Shown here piece by piece: positions 39,103 through 49,694 of a DNA stretch of 64,000 nt. Position 1 is the stretch's first letter. Every line of letters starts with the position of its first letter. A program made the position numbers and the translations under genes. Location of the stretch: contig CAJXOJ010000009.1 of assembly GCA_913057515.1 (NCBI GenBank), positions 20,287 through 84,286 on the forward strand, in the 5' to 3' direction. The notes under the pieces are model-generated. The model was not told where the DNA came from and searched no databases. It saw only the letters and a list, made by a program, of their open reading frames with translations. This DNA is from an uncultured Cycloclasticus sp. Lineage in GTDB: Bacteria; Pseudomonadota; Gammaproteobacteria; Methylococcales; Cycloclasticaceae.

Positions 39103-41010
39103 ATGTTAGATAGATTGAGAGTACATGTTAAAGGCTGGCTAGGCGTTGTTATTCTTATAATGATATCGATACCGTTTGCTTTGTTTGGTTTACAAAACTA
39201 TACCAATGGTGGCTCAGAAACTCCGGTCGCTGTAGTAGGGGATTATAAAATTTACCAAGCCGAAGCAAATAATGCTTATCAAAACCGGGTTGTTGAATTA
39301 AAGGAAAAATTTGGTGACCAGTATTCAGCTGATTTATTTGATGAAGAGGCTGTAAGGCAAGAGTCTTTGACTCGATTGGTGCAAGAAAAATTAGTACTGC
39401 AAACGATTCTTGATGATGGCTATGCTGCTTCAGATAAGGCGGTTCTTAATGTTATTTCCCAAATAGATGCTTTTCAGAAAGATGGGCAGTTTGATAAAAC
39501 AACTTATGAGCAACTGCTACAAACGCAGGGCGTAACGACTAGTAGTTTTGTCGAAAATGTTCGGCTTGGTATTGAGCGAGAACAATTTATAAATTCAATT
39601 ATAGAGTCCTCATTTATAGATGATAGTGAGATAGAAGAGTTTTATCGTCTGTCCAATCAAACAAGAGATATAAAGTACTTATCGTTGCCTCTTACGTCTG
39701 TCATGAACGATGTTGCAGTGACTGATGAGGAGATTCAAGATAATTATGCTAAGAATAAGCATTTATATACAACAGCTGAAGAAGCGTCTATTGATTATGT
39801 AGAGTTAAGCTTAGCTAACCTTATGTCGGAGGTTGAACCCACTGAGGAAGAGTTATTGGCCTTTTACGAATCTGAGCAGCAATCATTTTCAATGGCTGGT
39901 CACCGTAGAGCAAGTCATATACTTTTTGAAGTACCGACAGACTCAAGTGAGGTTGAATTCGAGAATAAAAGAGTACTCGCTGAACAAGTGTTAACAAGGC
40001 TCAGAGCGGGTGAGAGTTTTGCGGCATTAGCGAAAGATTTTTCTGATGACATAGGTTCTGCAAAAATAGGCGGTGACCTAGGTATCATCACTGACGGTAT
40101 GATGGGTACAGAGTTTGAGAAAACACTCGAGACCCTCAATGAGGGTGATGTAAGTGATGTGATTCAAACCACTTATGGCTACCAAATCATAAAATTAACC
40201 TCAAAAGAGTCTGACAAGGTTCAGCCCTATGACGAAGTAAAAAATAAAGTTAAGGAGCTTTTCAGCAGTAATATAGCGGCTGAAAAGTTTTATCAAATGG
40301 CGGAGCGTTTTGCTGAGTTAAGTTTTGAAAACCCAGATTCATTAGACCCTTTAGTCGATAAGTTGGGGCTATCTATTCAACATCAAGCAAACATCACAAC
40401 AACTAATGGAGACGGTGTTGCGGCATTTTCTAAAGTACGTCAGGCAATATTTAATGAAGAGGTATTAGCTGGTAATAATAGTGATGTCATTGAGGTGGAC
40501 TCGGAATACTTAGTTGTTTTACGCATTAATCAATATAACACTAAAGAAGTAATGCCCCTTGAGAGTGTGAAAAATAAGGTGGAGTTAGCTGTTAAAACCG
40601 ATAAAGCTATTGATCTGTTGAACAAAAAGGGCAGTGGACTCCTTACTCAAGCGCAATCAGGTGTTTCCCTTAAGGAGTTATCCTCTCAGGAGGGTGTTAC
40701 CTTGGAAGATATTGGGCCGGTAACAAGGAATGAAAGGCTTGCTTCAACTATCTTATTAAGAGAAGCATTTAGTATGCCTCATCCAACCGCTGACAAGCCA
40801 TCTTTTATGTTAAGTACATTGGAGAATGGTGATGTTGCTTTGATTGAGTTAAGTAAGGTCACAGATGGCGATAAAGATGACTTAACAGAGGCTTCTCGAG
40901 AATCTTTTAAAGAGTTTTTGGCTCGCTTAACAAATGAAGTAACACTGGCCGCATCATTGGCAGATTTAAGCGTTAATACAGGCGTGGCTTTTCCAAAAAA
41001 GTCTGAATAA
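39103..41010 (+). CDS. ppiD: Periplasmic chaperone / peptidyl-prolyl isomerase PpiD
   Basis: Membrane-anchored SurA-like protein, 635 residues. One N-terminal helix (about 10-30, GWLGVVILIMISIPFALFG) follows MLDRLRVHVK, then a SurA_N-type helical region, one parvulin domain (about 265-355; HRRASHILFEV, GGDLGIITDGMM, GYQIIKL), and a long helical C-terminus. It helps outer-membrane proteins leave the translocon. It sits after hupB as in E. coli; the gap holds two tRNAs and a terminator. Confidence 0.95.
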   Translation: MLDRLRVHVKGWLGVVILIMISIPFALFGLQNYTNGGSETPVAVVGDYKIYQAEANNAYQNRVVELKEKFGDQYSADLFDEEAVRQESLTRLVQEKLVLQTILDDGYAASDKAVLNVISQIDAFQKDGQFDKTTYEQLLQTQGVTTSSFVENVRLGIEREQFINSIIESSFIDDSEIEEFYRLSNQTRDIKYLSLPLTSVMNDVAVTDEEIQDNYAKNKHLYTTAEEASIDYVELSLANLMSEVEPTEEELLAFYESEQQSFSMAGHRRASHILFEVPTDSSEVEFENKRVLAEQVLTRLRAGESFAALAKDFSDDIGSAKIGGDLGIITDGMMGTEFEKTLETLNEGDVSDVIQTTYGYQIIKLTSKESDKVQPYDEVKNKVKELFSSNIAAEKFYQMAERFAELSFENPDSLDPLVDKLGLSIQHQANITTTNGDGVAAFSKVRQAIFNEEVLAGNNSDVIEVDSEYLVVLRINQYNTKEVMPLESVKNKVELAVKTDKAIDLLNKKGSGLLTQAQSGVSLKELSSQEGVTLEDIGPVTRNERLASTILLREAFSMPHPTADKPSFMLSTLENGDVALIELSKVTDGDKDDLTEASRESFKEFLARLTNEVTLAASLADLSVNTGVAFPKKSE

Positions 41011-42267
41011 ATGAAGCTTCACTGGCAAATCTTTATAGGTATTGGCTTAGCGATTATTGCTGGAATTGCAACTGGTGAGACGGCGGGTATAGGTGGCGTC
41101 TTATTTTATGACGTGTATGTGTTTTTAGGAACACTGTTTCTAAATGCTTTAAAAATGCTGATTGTACCGCTTATTCTGTCTTCAATTATTTGTGGTGTGG
41201 CCAATATGGGTGACCTTGGAGGTTTAGGCCGCTTGGGGGGTAAGACAATCATGTATTACCTTTCGACCAGTGTTGTAGCCATCCTGATAGGGCTTGTGTT
41301 AGTTAATATTGTTGAGCCAGGTGTTATTGACGGTGATCCGGTGCGTGATCGCGTTGGCTTAAGTGAAGACATTAGCGGTATTGCAGAAAAAGTAGAAGGC
41401 AAAGGAGCTGGTGATATAGCGGGCATATTTTTGCGAATGGTGCCCACCAATATAGTGGCAGCTGCAGCGGACGGGCAAATGCTTGGCTTGATATTTTTTG
41501 GTTTACTGTTTGGTTGCTTCATGACCCAAGTGGTAGAACAAAGAAAAACGGTATTACTGACATTTTGGAATGCTATTCTTGATGTGATGATGAAGATGAC
41601 CGATTGGGTTATGAAATTTTCACCCATTGGTGTGTTCGGTTTAGTTGCTAAAGTGGTTGCATCAACCGGGCTATCAGCATTTTTGCCCTTGGCCTACTTT
41701 TTCTTTACGGTTGTGTCGGCATTAGCCATGCATATGTTTGTTGTTATGCCTTTGGCGTTAAAGTATCTAGGCCGTGTGAAGCCACAGCGTCACTTTAAAG
41801 CAATGACGCCTGCCTTGTTAACCTCATTTTCAACCAGTTCCTCATCTGCAACCTTACCAATTACCATAGAGTGTGTTGAAAAAAATGCTGGGGTATCTAA
41901 TCGGACTGGGAGTTTTGTATTGCCATTAGGCGCCACAATTAATATGGATGGTACGGCCTTATATGAATGTGTAGCAGCGATGTTTATTGCCCAAGCTTAT
42001 GGTTTAGACTTGGGTTTTAGCGAACAATTTATTATCGTCATAACGGCATTGGTTACCTCCATTGGTGTTGCGGGTATTCCTGCTGCCAGCCTTGTTGCGA
42101 TTAGTATTATCCTAATGGCGATTGGCTTACCACTGGAAGGCATTGGGCTGATTTTAGCCGTTGATCGAGTATTAGATATGTGTAGAACCAGTGTTAATGT
42201 GTTTAGTGACTCCTGTGGAGCTGTTATTATTGCGCGCAGTGAAGGTGAAGATCAGGTGTTACGTTAA
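41011..42267 (+). CDS. Dicarboxylate/amino acid:cation symporter (DAACS family)
   Basis: Inner-membrane Na+ or H+ coupled importer of glutamate, aspartate or C4-dicarboxylates, 418 residues. Family blocks: the Ser-rich re-entrant loop STSSSSATLPIT (about 272-283), NMDGTALYE (about 311-319) and the C-terminal DRVLDMCRTSVNV. The ATG follows the ppiD stop directly, with no gap. GltP/DctA cannot be told apart by eye. Confidence 0.93.
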   Translation: MKLHWQIFIGIGLAIIAGIATGETAGIGGVLFYDVYVFLGTLFLNALKMLIVPLILSSIICGVANMGDLGGLGRLGGKTIMYYLSTSVVAILIGLVLVNIVEPGVIDGDPVRDRVGLSEDISGIAEKVEGKGAGDIAGIFLRMVPTNIVAAAADGQMLGLIFFGLLFGCFMTQVVEQRKTVLLTFWNAILDVMMKMTDWVMKFSPIGVFGLVAKVVASTGLSAFLPLAYFFFTVVSALAMHMFVVMPLALKYLGRVKPQRHFKAMTPALLTSFSTSSSSATLPITIECVEKNAGVSNRTGSFVLPLGATINMDGTALYECVAAMFIAQAYGLDLGFSEQFIIVITALVTSIGVAGIPAASLVAISIILMAIGLPLEGIGLILAVDRVLDMCRTSVNVFSDSCGAVIIARSEGEDQVLR

Positions 42268-42293
42268 GGTTAAACAATGCCGAAATTAAGCCA

Positions 42294-44429
42294 GTGATTA
42301 AAAAACTGAAGGCTAGCAGCTTTTTATTTTTACTATTGTTTATCAGCGCTTGTACAGACAGAGCGTTGAATAACCCGTATGTGGATGAAGAAGGTGATAA
42401 TAAAGTTATTTACGCATCATTTTCTGAACGTCCAAAACACTTAGATCCTGCCAAAGCGTATAGTTCGAATGAATATGCAATTATTGCTCAAATTTATGAG
42501 CCGTTATTTCAATACCACTATTTAAAACGCCCTTATCAATTAGAGCCGTTATTAGCCGCTAGTATGCCAACGGTTCGCTATTTCGATAAAGATAATAATC
42601 CTTTGCCAAATAACGCTTTAAAGGAAGACATTGCTTATAGTGAGTACCTGTTAACCATCAAAGCGGCTAGCAAATTTCAACCTCACCCAAGTTTTAACAT
42701 AAAGAACCATAAGCAACTACCAAAAGATTGGGATGCGGTTTCTATTTATGATTTACCGTTGGCTACGCGAGAGTTAACCGCAGATGACTTTATTTACCAG
42801 ATAAAACGTTTAGCTGATCCAGCTACACAATCTCCTATCGCTGGCTTAATGGGCAACTATATTGTTGGCTTTAGTGAGTATGCGAAAAGACAAGGGGCGT
42901 TAAAAAAACAACGTCCAGCTTTAAGCACATCTGAGCGTTTGCATGCAAAAGAAATGTTTGGCGTGCAAAAATTAGATAAGCAACGTTTTACGATACGGGT
43001 TAAGGGTAAATACCCTCAGTTTATAAATTGGCTGGCGATGCCTTTCTTTGCACCGATGCCTTGGGAAGCTGATGCGTTTTATGCGAATTCACTATTAGTA
43101 TCAAAAAATATTAGCTTGGATTGGTACCCAGTGGGTACGGGGCCTTATTTTTTAGCAGAAAATAACCCGAATAGGCGGATGGTTTTATTAAAAAACCCCA
43201 ATTTTCATCTTGAATACTATCCATCAGAAGCTGATCAGGCTGCCCGTGAGCAGGGTTTGTTAGAAGATGCAGGAAAAAAACTCCCACTCACAGACAAAGT
43301 AATTTTCTCTCTGGAGAAAGAAAATATCCCTTATTGGAATAAGTTTCTACAAGGCTACTATGATGCATCGGGCGTCAGCTCAGATAGTTTTGATCAAGCA
43401 GTGACCTTTTCAGCCGAAGGAGATATTGGATTAAGCCAGAGTATGATTGAGCGGGGTATTGGATTACAAACGGCGGTAACAACCTCTAGTTATTATTTTG
43501 GTTTCAATATGTTGGATAAGGTGGTGGGCGGATATTCCGATAAGGCAAAAAAACTTCGCCAAGCGATTTCAATCGCTATGGATTTTGAAGAATATATTTC
43601 AATCTTTCAAAATGGCCGTGGTGTGCCAGCAAAAGGTATTATTCCACCAGGGATTTTTGGTCATGTTGATGGTAAGTTGGGCATTAACCCTATTGTTTAT
43701 ACCTGGGATGATGGCTTAGTAAGACGACCGATAGATCAAGCACAGCAACTATTAGCTGAGGCAGGCTATGAAAAAGGTATTGACCCAGCTACTGGAAAAC
43801 CACTGGTACTGTACTTTGATACGATGGATAGTGGCCCAGACAGTAAGGCACGATTAAATTGGTTACGTAAGCAATTTAACAAGATCAATATTCAGCTAGT
43901 GATTAGAGGGACGGACTACAACCGTTTTCAAGAAAAGATGCGTGGTGGTCGTGCACAAATGTTTATGTGGGGGTGGAACGCTGATTACCCAGACCCAGAA
44001 AACTTCTTATTTTTGCTGTATGGAAAAAATGCAAAATCTATTCACGGTGGTGAAAATGCAGCTAATTACCAAAATGCAGAATTTGATGTGCTTTTTGAGA
44101 AAATGAGCACAATGGCTAACACAGCTGAGCGGCAAGCGATTATAAATAAAATGGTCACTATTGCACGACAAGATGCGCCCTGGTTATGGGGTTTTCATCC
44201 AAAGGCTTTTTCGTTACACCATGCCTGGTATAAAAACGCCAACCCAAATTTAATGGCCAATAATAAAACCAAATACATTAATATAGACAATAAGTTACGT
44301 GTGATATATCAAGCTAAATGGAATAAGCCTACGTATTGGCCTTTAATCTTGGTTGCGCTGTTTATCGCCTGTTTATTATTACCGGCATATCTTATTTATC
44401 GCCGAATAGAGCGGGCCACAGCATTATGA
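42294..44429 (+). CDS. Oligopeptide-type ABC transporter substrate-binding lipoprotein with C-terminal membrane helix
   Basis: Family 5 extracellular solute-binding protein, 711 residues, GTG start. A lipoprotein signal FLLLFISAC puts the lipid on Cys20. The SBP_bac_5 core runs from about 37 (ASFSERPKHLDPAKA) with a typical WNADYPDPENFL block near 562. Unusually, the C-terminus is a membrane helix (about 682-705, PLILVALFIACLLLPAYLIY) plus a basic tail, so both ends may be anchored. The stop overlaps the first permease gene (ATGA). Probably takes up peptides; substrate unknown. Confidence 0.9.
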   Translation: MIKKLKASSFLFLLLFISACTDRALNNPYVDEEGDNKVIYASFSERPKHLDPAKAYSSNEYAIIAQIYEPLFQYHYLKRPYQLEPLLAASMPTVRYFDKDNNPLPNNALKEDIAYSEYLLTIKAASKFQPHPSFNIKNHKQLPKDWDAVSIYDLPLATRELTADDFIYQIKRLADPATQSPIAGLMGNYIVGFSEYAKRQGALKKQRPALSTSERLHAKEMFGVQKLDKQRFTIRVKGKYPQFINWLAMPFFAPMPWEADAFYANSLLVSKNISLDWYPVGTGPYFLAENNPNRRMVLLKNPNFHLEYYPSEADQAAREQGLLEDAGKKLPLTDKVIFSLEKENIPYWNKFLQGYYDASGVSSDSFDQAVTFSAEGDIGLSQSMIERGIGLQTAVTTSSYYFGFNMLDKVVGGYSDKAKKLRQAISIAMDFEEYISIFQNGRGVPAKGIIPPGIFGHVDGKLGINPIVYTWDDGLVRRPIDQAQQLLAEAGYEKGIDPATGKPLVLYFDTMDSGPDSKARLNWLRKQFNKINIQLVIRGTDYNRFQEKMRGGRAQMFMWGWNADYPDPENFLFLLYGKNAKSIHGGENAANYQNAEFDVLFEKMSTMANTAERQAIINKMVTIARQDAPWLWGFHPKAFSLHHAWYKNANPNLMANNKTKYINIDNKLRVIYQAKWNKPTYWPLILVALFIACLLLPAYLIYRRIERATAL

Positions 44430-45403
44430 TTAATTACATTATAAGACGTTTGTTGTACGTCATACCGGTGTTGCTGGGCGTTAACATACTCACGTTTGTA
44501 TTGTTTTTTGTTGTTAATACACCCGATGATATGGCGCGCATGCAATTAGGTGATAAGCATGTGACTCAAGCAGCGGTAGACAATTGGAAGCAACAACGTG
44601 GTTACCATTTGCCGTTATTATGGAATGCGCAAGAAGCGGGCTTAAAAAAAGCATCTAATACTATTTTTTTTAATAAGTCGGTTGGTTTATTTGTGTTTGA
44701 TTTGGGTATTTCAGATAGCGGGCGAGATATAGTTGCCGATATTACTCAACGCATGTGGCCGAGCTTGGCTATAGCGATTCCATCATTAATTTTCGGTGTA
44801 TTGGCGAATATTACATTTGCCTTATTGTTAATTTTTTATCGAAGCAGTGCTTTAGAGTTTGCCGGCTTGTTTCTCTGTATAGCGTTGATGTCTATCTCCG
44901 GTCTTTTTTATATTATTGCTGGTCAGTACTTTATAGGGAAACTATTAGCCTTAACCCCCATTTCTGGTTATGCACCGGGCATAGATGCGTTTAAATTTAT
45001 TCTTTTGCCTGTTTTCATCGGCGTGATTAGCGGATTAGGCGCTGGTGTACGTTGGTATAGAACGTTATTTTTAGAAGAGGCGGCGAAAGATTATGTAAGA
45101 ACAGCCAGAGCAAAGGGCTTGTCTGAGCTGCAAGTTTTGTTTCAGCATGTTTTAAAAAATGCCATGATTCCAATATTAACGGGCATCGTCGTGATACTGC
45201 CGTTATTGTTTATGGGGAGCCTGATTACCGAATCATTTTTTGGGATACCAGGACTTGGCAGCTATACCATTGATGCCATCAGTAGCCAAGATTTTGCGAT
45301 TGTGCGCTCAATGGTTTTTTTAGGGTCATTTTTGTACATTATTGGCCTATTAATGACGGATATTTCATATACCTTAGTTGACCCAAGAGTTAGGCTGAAT
45401 TGA
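44426..45403 (+). CDS. Peptide ABC transporter permease, DppB/YejB-type
   Basis: First membrane subunit of the importer, 325 residues. I start it at the ATG at 44426 (MINYIIRRLLYVIPVLLGVN), which overlaps the stop of the binding protein; earlier in-frame codons are inside that gene. Six helices; the ATPase-docking EAA loop reads EEAAKDYVRTARAKGLS (about 216-232). The periplasmic insert between helices 1 and 2 is longer than in DppB. Shares one base with the next gene (TGATG). Confidence 0.92.
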   Translation: MINYIIRRLLYVIPVLLGVNILTFVLFFVVNTPDDMARMQLGDKHVTQAAVDNWKQQRGYHLPLLWNAQEAGLKKASNTIFFNKSVGLFVFDLGISDSGRDIVADITQRMWPSLAIAIPSLIFGVLANITFALLLIFYRSSALEFAGLFLCIALMSISGLFYIIAGQYFIGKLLALTPISGYAPGIDAFKFILLPVFIGVISGLGAGVRWYRTLFLEEAAKDYVRTARAKGLSELQVLFQHVLKNAMIPILTGIVVILPLLFMGSLITESFFGIPGLGSYTIDAISSQDFAIVRSMVFLGSFLYIIGLLMTDISYTLVDPRVRLN

Positions 45404-46758
45404 TGTTAACGCTGTTGTGGACAGATATTGCAATGCTTGGCCTTGTTATCGGTGTGATTGTCGCTATTTGGCGTTCTAGTAAAAAAGAGCATTTGCGCCG
45501 GCCTTGGGCAAAAGTATTTAATAATAGAGTAGGCGTTGTTTCTTTAACGGTTGTATTGGTTTTTTTATTGATTGGCGTGTTGGATTCTGTTCGATTGCAA
45601 CACCATGATCCATTGCCCAATGGCGATCGTAATGAACATGCACAGACATTAAGCGTGTTAGATATCATCTTAACGCCACTTAGATTGCAGGTTGAAAAGA
45701 CTTACTCTCAACCCTTTGCTAGTACAGCTTATTCTAAAGAGATGAGCGTTGATAAGGCTGGGGTAAGCCGATGGACTTATCCACGATTATTGTATGGTGG
45801 CGCGCATTTACAGAACCCTGAGTCAGATAAACAAGCCGATATATTATCAAAGCTCAGCAAAGGCTTAGCGCAAGGCGTTGCAGCATGGTGTGTACTCATT
45901 TTCATAGTATGGCTGCTAATAAAGAATTTATTTAACAGCCAGTCTAAGGGTGTTAGTACTAGCTTGCTAACCTTGCTGGTCATTTTTTGCGTGGTAGGCA
46001 TGGCAGCATCGTTAGCGCCTTATTATCATATTTTAGGTACTGATAAAGTCGGCGAAGATGTGCTTTATCAAGCACTAAAAAGTATAAGAACAGGGCTGGT
46101 GATTGGTGGCCTAACAACGATTGTCATGTTGCCTATTGCTATTAGCTTAGGCTTAATGGCTGGTTTTTTTCGTGGATGGATTGATGATGTTATTCAATAT
46201 GTCTACACCACATTAAGCTCAATCCCTGGTGTGTTGTTAATTGCCGCTGCGATATTAATGGCACAAGTGTATATGGCGAATAACCCAGAATTATTCACAA
46301 CAGTTGAAGAGCGTGCTGATATGCGTTTATTACTGTTGTGTTTAATATTAGGCATTACCAGTTGGACGGGCCTCTGTCGATTATTACGCGCTGAAACACT
46401 TAAAATACGGGAAATGGATTATGTGGTCGCAGCACGTGCTTTAGGTGTTGGCCGGTTTCAACTGCTAAAGCGCCATGTGTTGCCCAATGTCATGCACTTA
46501 GTCATGATTACTATTGCGCTCGATTTCAGCGGTTTGGTATTGGCTGAAGCGGTTTTATCGTACATCAATATTGGGGTAGACCCTTCAACCTATAGTTGGG
46601 GCAATATGATTAATACATCGCGACTAGAAATGGCGCGCGAGCCCATTGTATGGTGGTCTTTAACAGCAGCCTTTGTTTTTATGTTTAGCCTAGTATTAGC
46701 AGCCAACTTGTTTGCCGATGTTGTTCGTGATGCATTTGACCCACGCTATATAAAATAA
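45403..46758 (+). CDS. Peptide ABC transporter permease, DppC/YejE-type, with long N-terminal part
   Basis: Second membrane subunit, 451 residues from the ATG at 45403. Longer than a usual DppC (about 300): two extra helices and a long periplasmic segment (about 70-150) precede the core, as in YejE-like proteins. The EAA loop REMDYVVAARALGVGRFQLLKRH is near 343-365. Translationally coupled to the first permease gene. Confidence 0.92.
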   Translation: MLTLLWTDIAMLGLVIGVIVAIWRSSKKEHLRRPWAKVFNNRVGVVSLTVVLVFLLIGVLDSVRLQHHDPLPNGDRNEHAQTLSVLDIILTPLRLQVEKTYSQPFASTAYSKEMSVDKAGVSRWTYPRLLYGGAHLQNPESDKQADILSKLSKGLAQGVAAWCVLIFIVWLLIKNLFNSQSKGVSTSLLTLLVIFCVVGMAASLAPYYHILGTDKVGEDVLYQALKSIRTGLVIGGLTTIVMLPIAISLGLMAGFFRGWIDDVIQYVYTTLSSIPGVLLIAAAILMAQVYMANNPELFTTVEERADMRLLLLCLILGITSWTGLCRLLRAETLKIREMDYVVAARALGVGRFQLLKRHVLPNVMHLVMITIALDFSGLVLAEAVLSYINIGVDPSTYSWGNMINTSRLEMAREPIVWWSLTAAFVFMFSLVLAANLFADVVRDAFDPRYIK

Positions 46759-46778
46759 ACCAGATAACTTATTGATAA

Positions 46779-47606
46779 ATGAATAAATATATTTTCCATA
46801 AAGACGTACTGAGTCGTGAAGAGCTAGATTTAATTAGTCGTACATTTGCCGTTGATATTGAGCATAAAGGTCGCTTTTATAGCCTGCAAACACCTAAGCT
46901 TATTGACTTAGCACCACTACGTGAGCAACTAAAATGTGATGTGAGTCGGCTCAGCGAGGAGTTTGCTGGGCAGGCGGTTCGTTTGCTGGTAACCGATATG
47001 GACTCAACCTTAATTTCTATTGAATGCATTGATGAAATTGCTGATATGTTAGGTATAAAGCCACAAGTATCTGCGATTACTGAAGCGGCCATGCGCGGTG
47101 AACTTAATTTTGAAGAATCACTCACTCAACGGGTTAGCTTATTAAAAGGTTTACCAGTTGAGAAGTTGCAGCGCGTTTATGATGAGCGTTTAAGCTTAAA
47201 CCCAGGCGCTGAAGAGTTAATAGCCTATTTAAAACAATCGAATATTAAATTAGCGCTGGTATCTGGGGGGTTTACATTCTTTACCGACAAGCTAAAGCAG
47301 CGATTAGGCTTAGATTACACCTTAGCTAACACCCTGGATATTAAAGAGGGTTGCTTAACCGGTCAGGTCAGTGGCGATATTGTAGGGGCTCAATCGAAGG
47401 CAGATTTGTTATCCGAGCTATCAACACAGTTACAACTACAGCCTCATCAAGTGATTGCAATGGGCGATGGTGCTAACGACTTATTAATGATGGATATTGC
47501 TGGCTTAAGCGTGGCTTATCATGCAAAACCAACGGTGCAGGCGCAGACTGATATTCAAATAAATGTTGGCGGCTTAGAAGCCGTTATTGATTTATTAAAA
47601 GCCTAA
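46779..47606 (+). CDS. serB: Phosphoserine phosphatase
   Basis: Last step of serine synthesis: O-phosphoserine to serine. HAD-family, 275 residues. Nucleophile motif DMDST with Asp73 and Asp75, motif II VSGGFT (about 161-166), Lys in QSKADLL, and the late GDGANDLLMM (about 228-237). The N-terminal 65 residues replace the ACT-like domain of longer SerB proteins. It sits between the permease genes and the ATPase gene of one ABC transporter, 20 and 2 bases from them, so it is cotranscribed. Confidence 0.94.
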   Translation: MNKYIFHKDVLSREELDLISRTFAVDIEHKGRFYSLQTPKLIDLAPLREQLKCDVSRLSEEFAGQAVRLLVTDMDSTLISIECIDEIADMLGIKPQVSAITEAAMRGELNFEESLTQRVSLLKGLPVEKLQRVYDERLSLNPGAEELIAYLKQSNIKLALVSGGFTFFTDKLKQRLGLDYTLANTLDIKEGCLTGQVSGDIVGAQSKADLLSELSTQLQLQPHQVIAMGDGANDLLMMDIAGLSVAYHAKPTVQAQTDIQINVGGLEAVIDLLKA

Positions 47607-47608
47607 CA

Positions 47609-49618
47609 ATGCCAACGCCTCTACTGTCCATTCAAGGACTTAAAACTCAATTTAATCAACCGTCGGAAACGATTAAAGCGGTTGATGGAATCAGTTTCGA
47701 TATTGCAGAAGGTGAGGCGTTTGCATTAGTTGGTGAGTCGGGTTGTGGGAAATCCATTTCAGCATTATCTGTGCTGAGGTTGCTGCCTAATAATGCTCAA
47801 ATTACTGCCGGAAAAGTGATCTATCGTGGCTCCGATTTGTTACGGATGCCTGAAAAAAATATGCGTGACATACGTGGCATGCGGATATCGATGATTTTTC
47901 AAGACCCGATGACATCACTGAACCCTGTGATGACTATTGGAGCACAAATTGCCGAAGCGGTTTTAATTCATAAACAAAAACCAGCCAACGAGGTTAGGAA
48001 AACAGTCATCAGTTTGATTCAACAAGTTGGAATACCTGACCCAGAAGAGCGTTATTTAGCATTTCCGCATCAATTATCGGGTGGAATGAGACAACGAGTG
48101 ATGATCGCGATAGCCTTAGCGAATAAGCCAGATTTGTTGATTGCCGATGAGCCAACGACGGCCTTAGATGTAACAATTCAGGCTCAAATATTACAATTAT
48201 TAAAAGACCTGCAGCGTCAAATGGGTATGTCATTATGGATCATTACACATGATTTAGGCATTGTCTCAGATATTGCGGACAGAGTAGCGGTGATGTATGC
48301 CGGGCAGCTAGTAGAAGTGGCCTCACGTGATGATTTTTTTAACAAACCATTACATCCATATAGTCGGCGTTTATTTGATGCCTTACCTAATATTCAAAAA
48401 CGTAACGAATTATTGGTGACGTTAACCGGCGCGGTTCCTAAATTATCGGATTCGTTTGTTGGCTGCCGTTTTGCTGAGCGTTGTGATTATAAGGAAAGCT
48501 CGTGTACATCAACGGTTGAACTTGAATGGACGGACTTTCCGAACCAGCATCGTGTTAGGTGTATAAAAGCTGAACAGCTTGAGTTAACTGAAAAATCAGG
48601 AGATGTGCTGGCTATTCCAAGCGCTGAGCTGGGTGGCGATTCATCCTTAATCGTTAAAGATTTAAAAGTTCATTTCCCAATAAAAAAAGGCCTATTAAAA
48701 CGAACCGTTGGGCAGGTAAAGGCGGTAGATGGTGTTAGTTTTGAATTAGCTGCCGGTACCACGACTGCTCTAGTGGGCGAGTCAGGCTGTGGTAAAACAA
48801 CCTTAGGCAAGGCCTTGTTAAAACTACTCCCTATTACCGGGGGCGATGTTGAATACAAGGGCCAAAATTTAGTGGGCTTATCTGAACAGGCGTTTAAGCA
48901 ATATAGAGAGCAACTCCAAATTATTTTTCAAGACCCTTTTTCTTCGATGAATCCGAGAATGTTAGTCGGTGATATTTTAGAAGAGGGTATTAGAGCCTTA
49001 CAGTCTGATTTAACAGAGGCTGATATTGTACGTCAATGCGATATATTGCTAGAAAAAGTGGGGTTAAATTCAGAGGCTAGATTGCGTTACCCACATGAGT
49101 TCTCTGGTGGCCAGCGTCAGCGGCTTTGTATAGCCCGTGCATTAGCGGTTAACCCGTCTATTATTATTTGCGATGAGCCAACAAGCGCGTTAGATGTATC
49201 AGTTCAAGCGCAGGTTTTAAATTTATTAAAAAAGCTACAACAGGAACAAGGGCTTAGTTACTTATTTATCACACATGACTTATCAGTTGTTGCTTATTTA
49301 GCAGATACCGTAGCGGTTATGTATTTAGGGCGAATTGTAGAATATGGCACGGTGGATGATGTGCTTAATAACCCCGCACACCCTTATACTAAAGCGTTAA
49401 TAAAAGCAGTGCCAACACAAGACATGCATGTAGAAAAAACGGATATTCAGTATGTAGGTGGTACTATGCCGTCCCCCTCGAATCCGCCAAGTGGTTGTCA
49501 CTTTCACACTCGATGTGAGCATGTTATGCCAGAGTGCCGGGAAATTAAACCCGAAAATATTAAGTTAAGCAGCAGTCACAGAGTAGCTTGTTTATTATTT
49601 ATGCCGACAGATGGCTAG
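47609..49618 (+). CDS. Peptide ABC transporter, fused dual ATPase (YejF-like)
   Basis: Both ATP-binding halves of the importer in one 669-residue protein. Each half has Walker A (GESGCGKS near 42, GESGCGKT near 391), a signature (LSGGMRQR near 157, FSGGQRQR near 496) and Walker B ([20 protein letters not shown]). Each ends with the oligopeptide-transporter C-terminal motif with Cys residues ([17 protein letters not shown]). Serves the two permeases and binding protein upstream. Confidence 0.95.
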   Translation: MPTPLLSIQGLKTQFNQPSETIKAVDGISFDIAEGEAFALVGESGCGKSISALSVLRLLPNNAQITAGKVIYRGSDLLRMPEKNMRDIRGMRISMIFQDPMTSLNPVMTIGAQIAEAVLIHKQKPANEVRKTVISLIQQVGIPDPEERYLAFPHQLSGGMRQRVMIAIALANKPDLLIADEPTTALDVTIQAQILQLLKDLQRQMGMSLWIITHDLGIVSDIADRVAVMYAGQLVEVASRDDFFNKPLHPYSRRLFDALPNIQKRNELLVTLTGAVPKLSDSFVGCRFAERCDYKESSCTSTVELEWTDFPNQHRVRCIKAEQLELTEKSGDVLAIPSAELGGDSSLIVKDLKVHFPIKKGLLKRTVGQVKAVDGVSFELAAGTTTALVGESGCGKTTLGKALLKLLPITGGDVEYKGQNLVGLSEQAFKQYREQLQIIFQDPFSSMNPRMLVGDILEEGIRALQSDLTEADIVRQCDILLEKVGLNSEARLRYPHEFSGGQRQRLCIARALAVNPSIIICDEPTSALDVSVQAQVLNLLKKLQQEQGLSYLFITHDLSVVAYLADTVAVMYLGRIVEYGTVDDVLNNPAHPYTKALIKAVPTQDMHVEKTDIQYVGGTMPSPSNPPSGCHFHTRCEHVMPECREIKPENIKLSSSHRVACLLFMPTDG

Positions 49619-49694
49619 GCCTATAAAAAATTATTGAGTAGCGAGTACGAAACGATTGTTTTGTCGTTATAAGAGCAGAGTGGTTTGCTACTTT

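Noticed and set aside
44336..44425. Longer start for the first permease
   Set aside because: The extra codons overlap the end of the binding-protein gene; the ATG at 44426 gives the typical permease N-terminus and an ATGA overlap.
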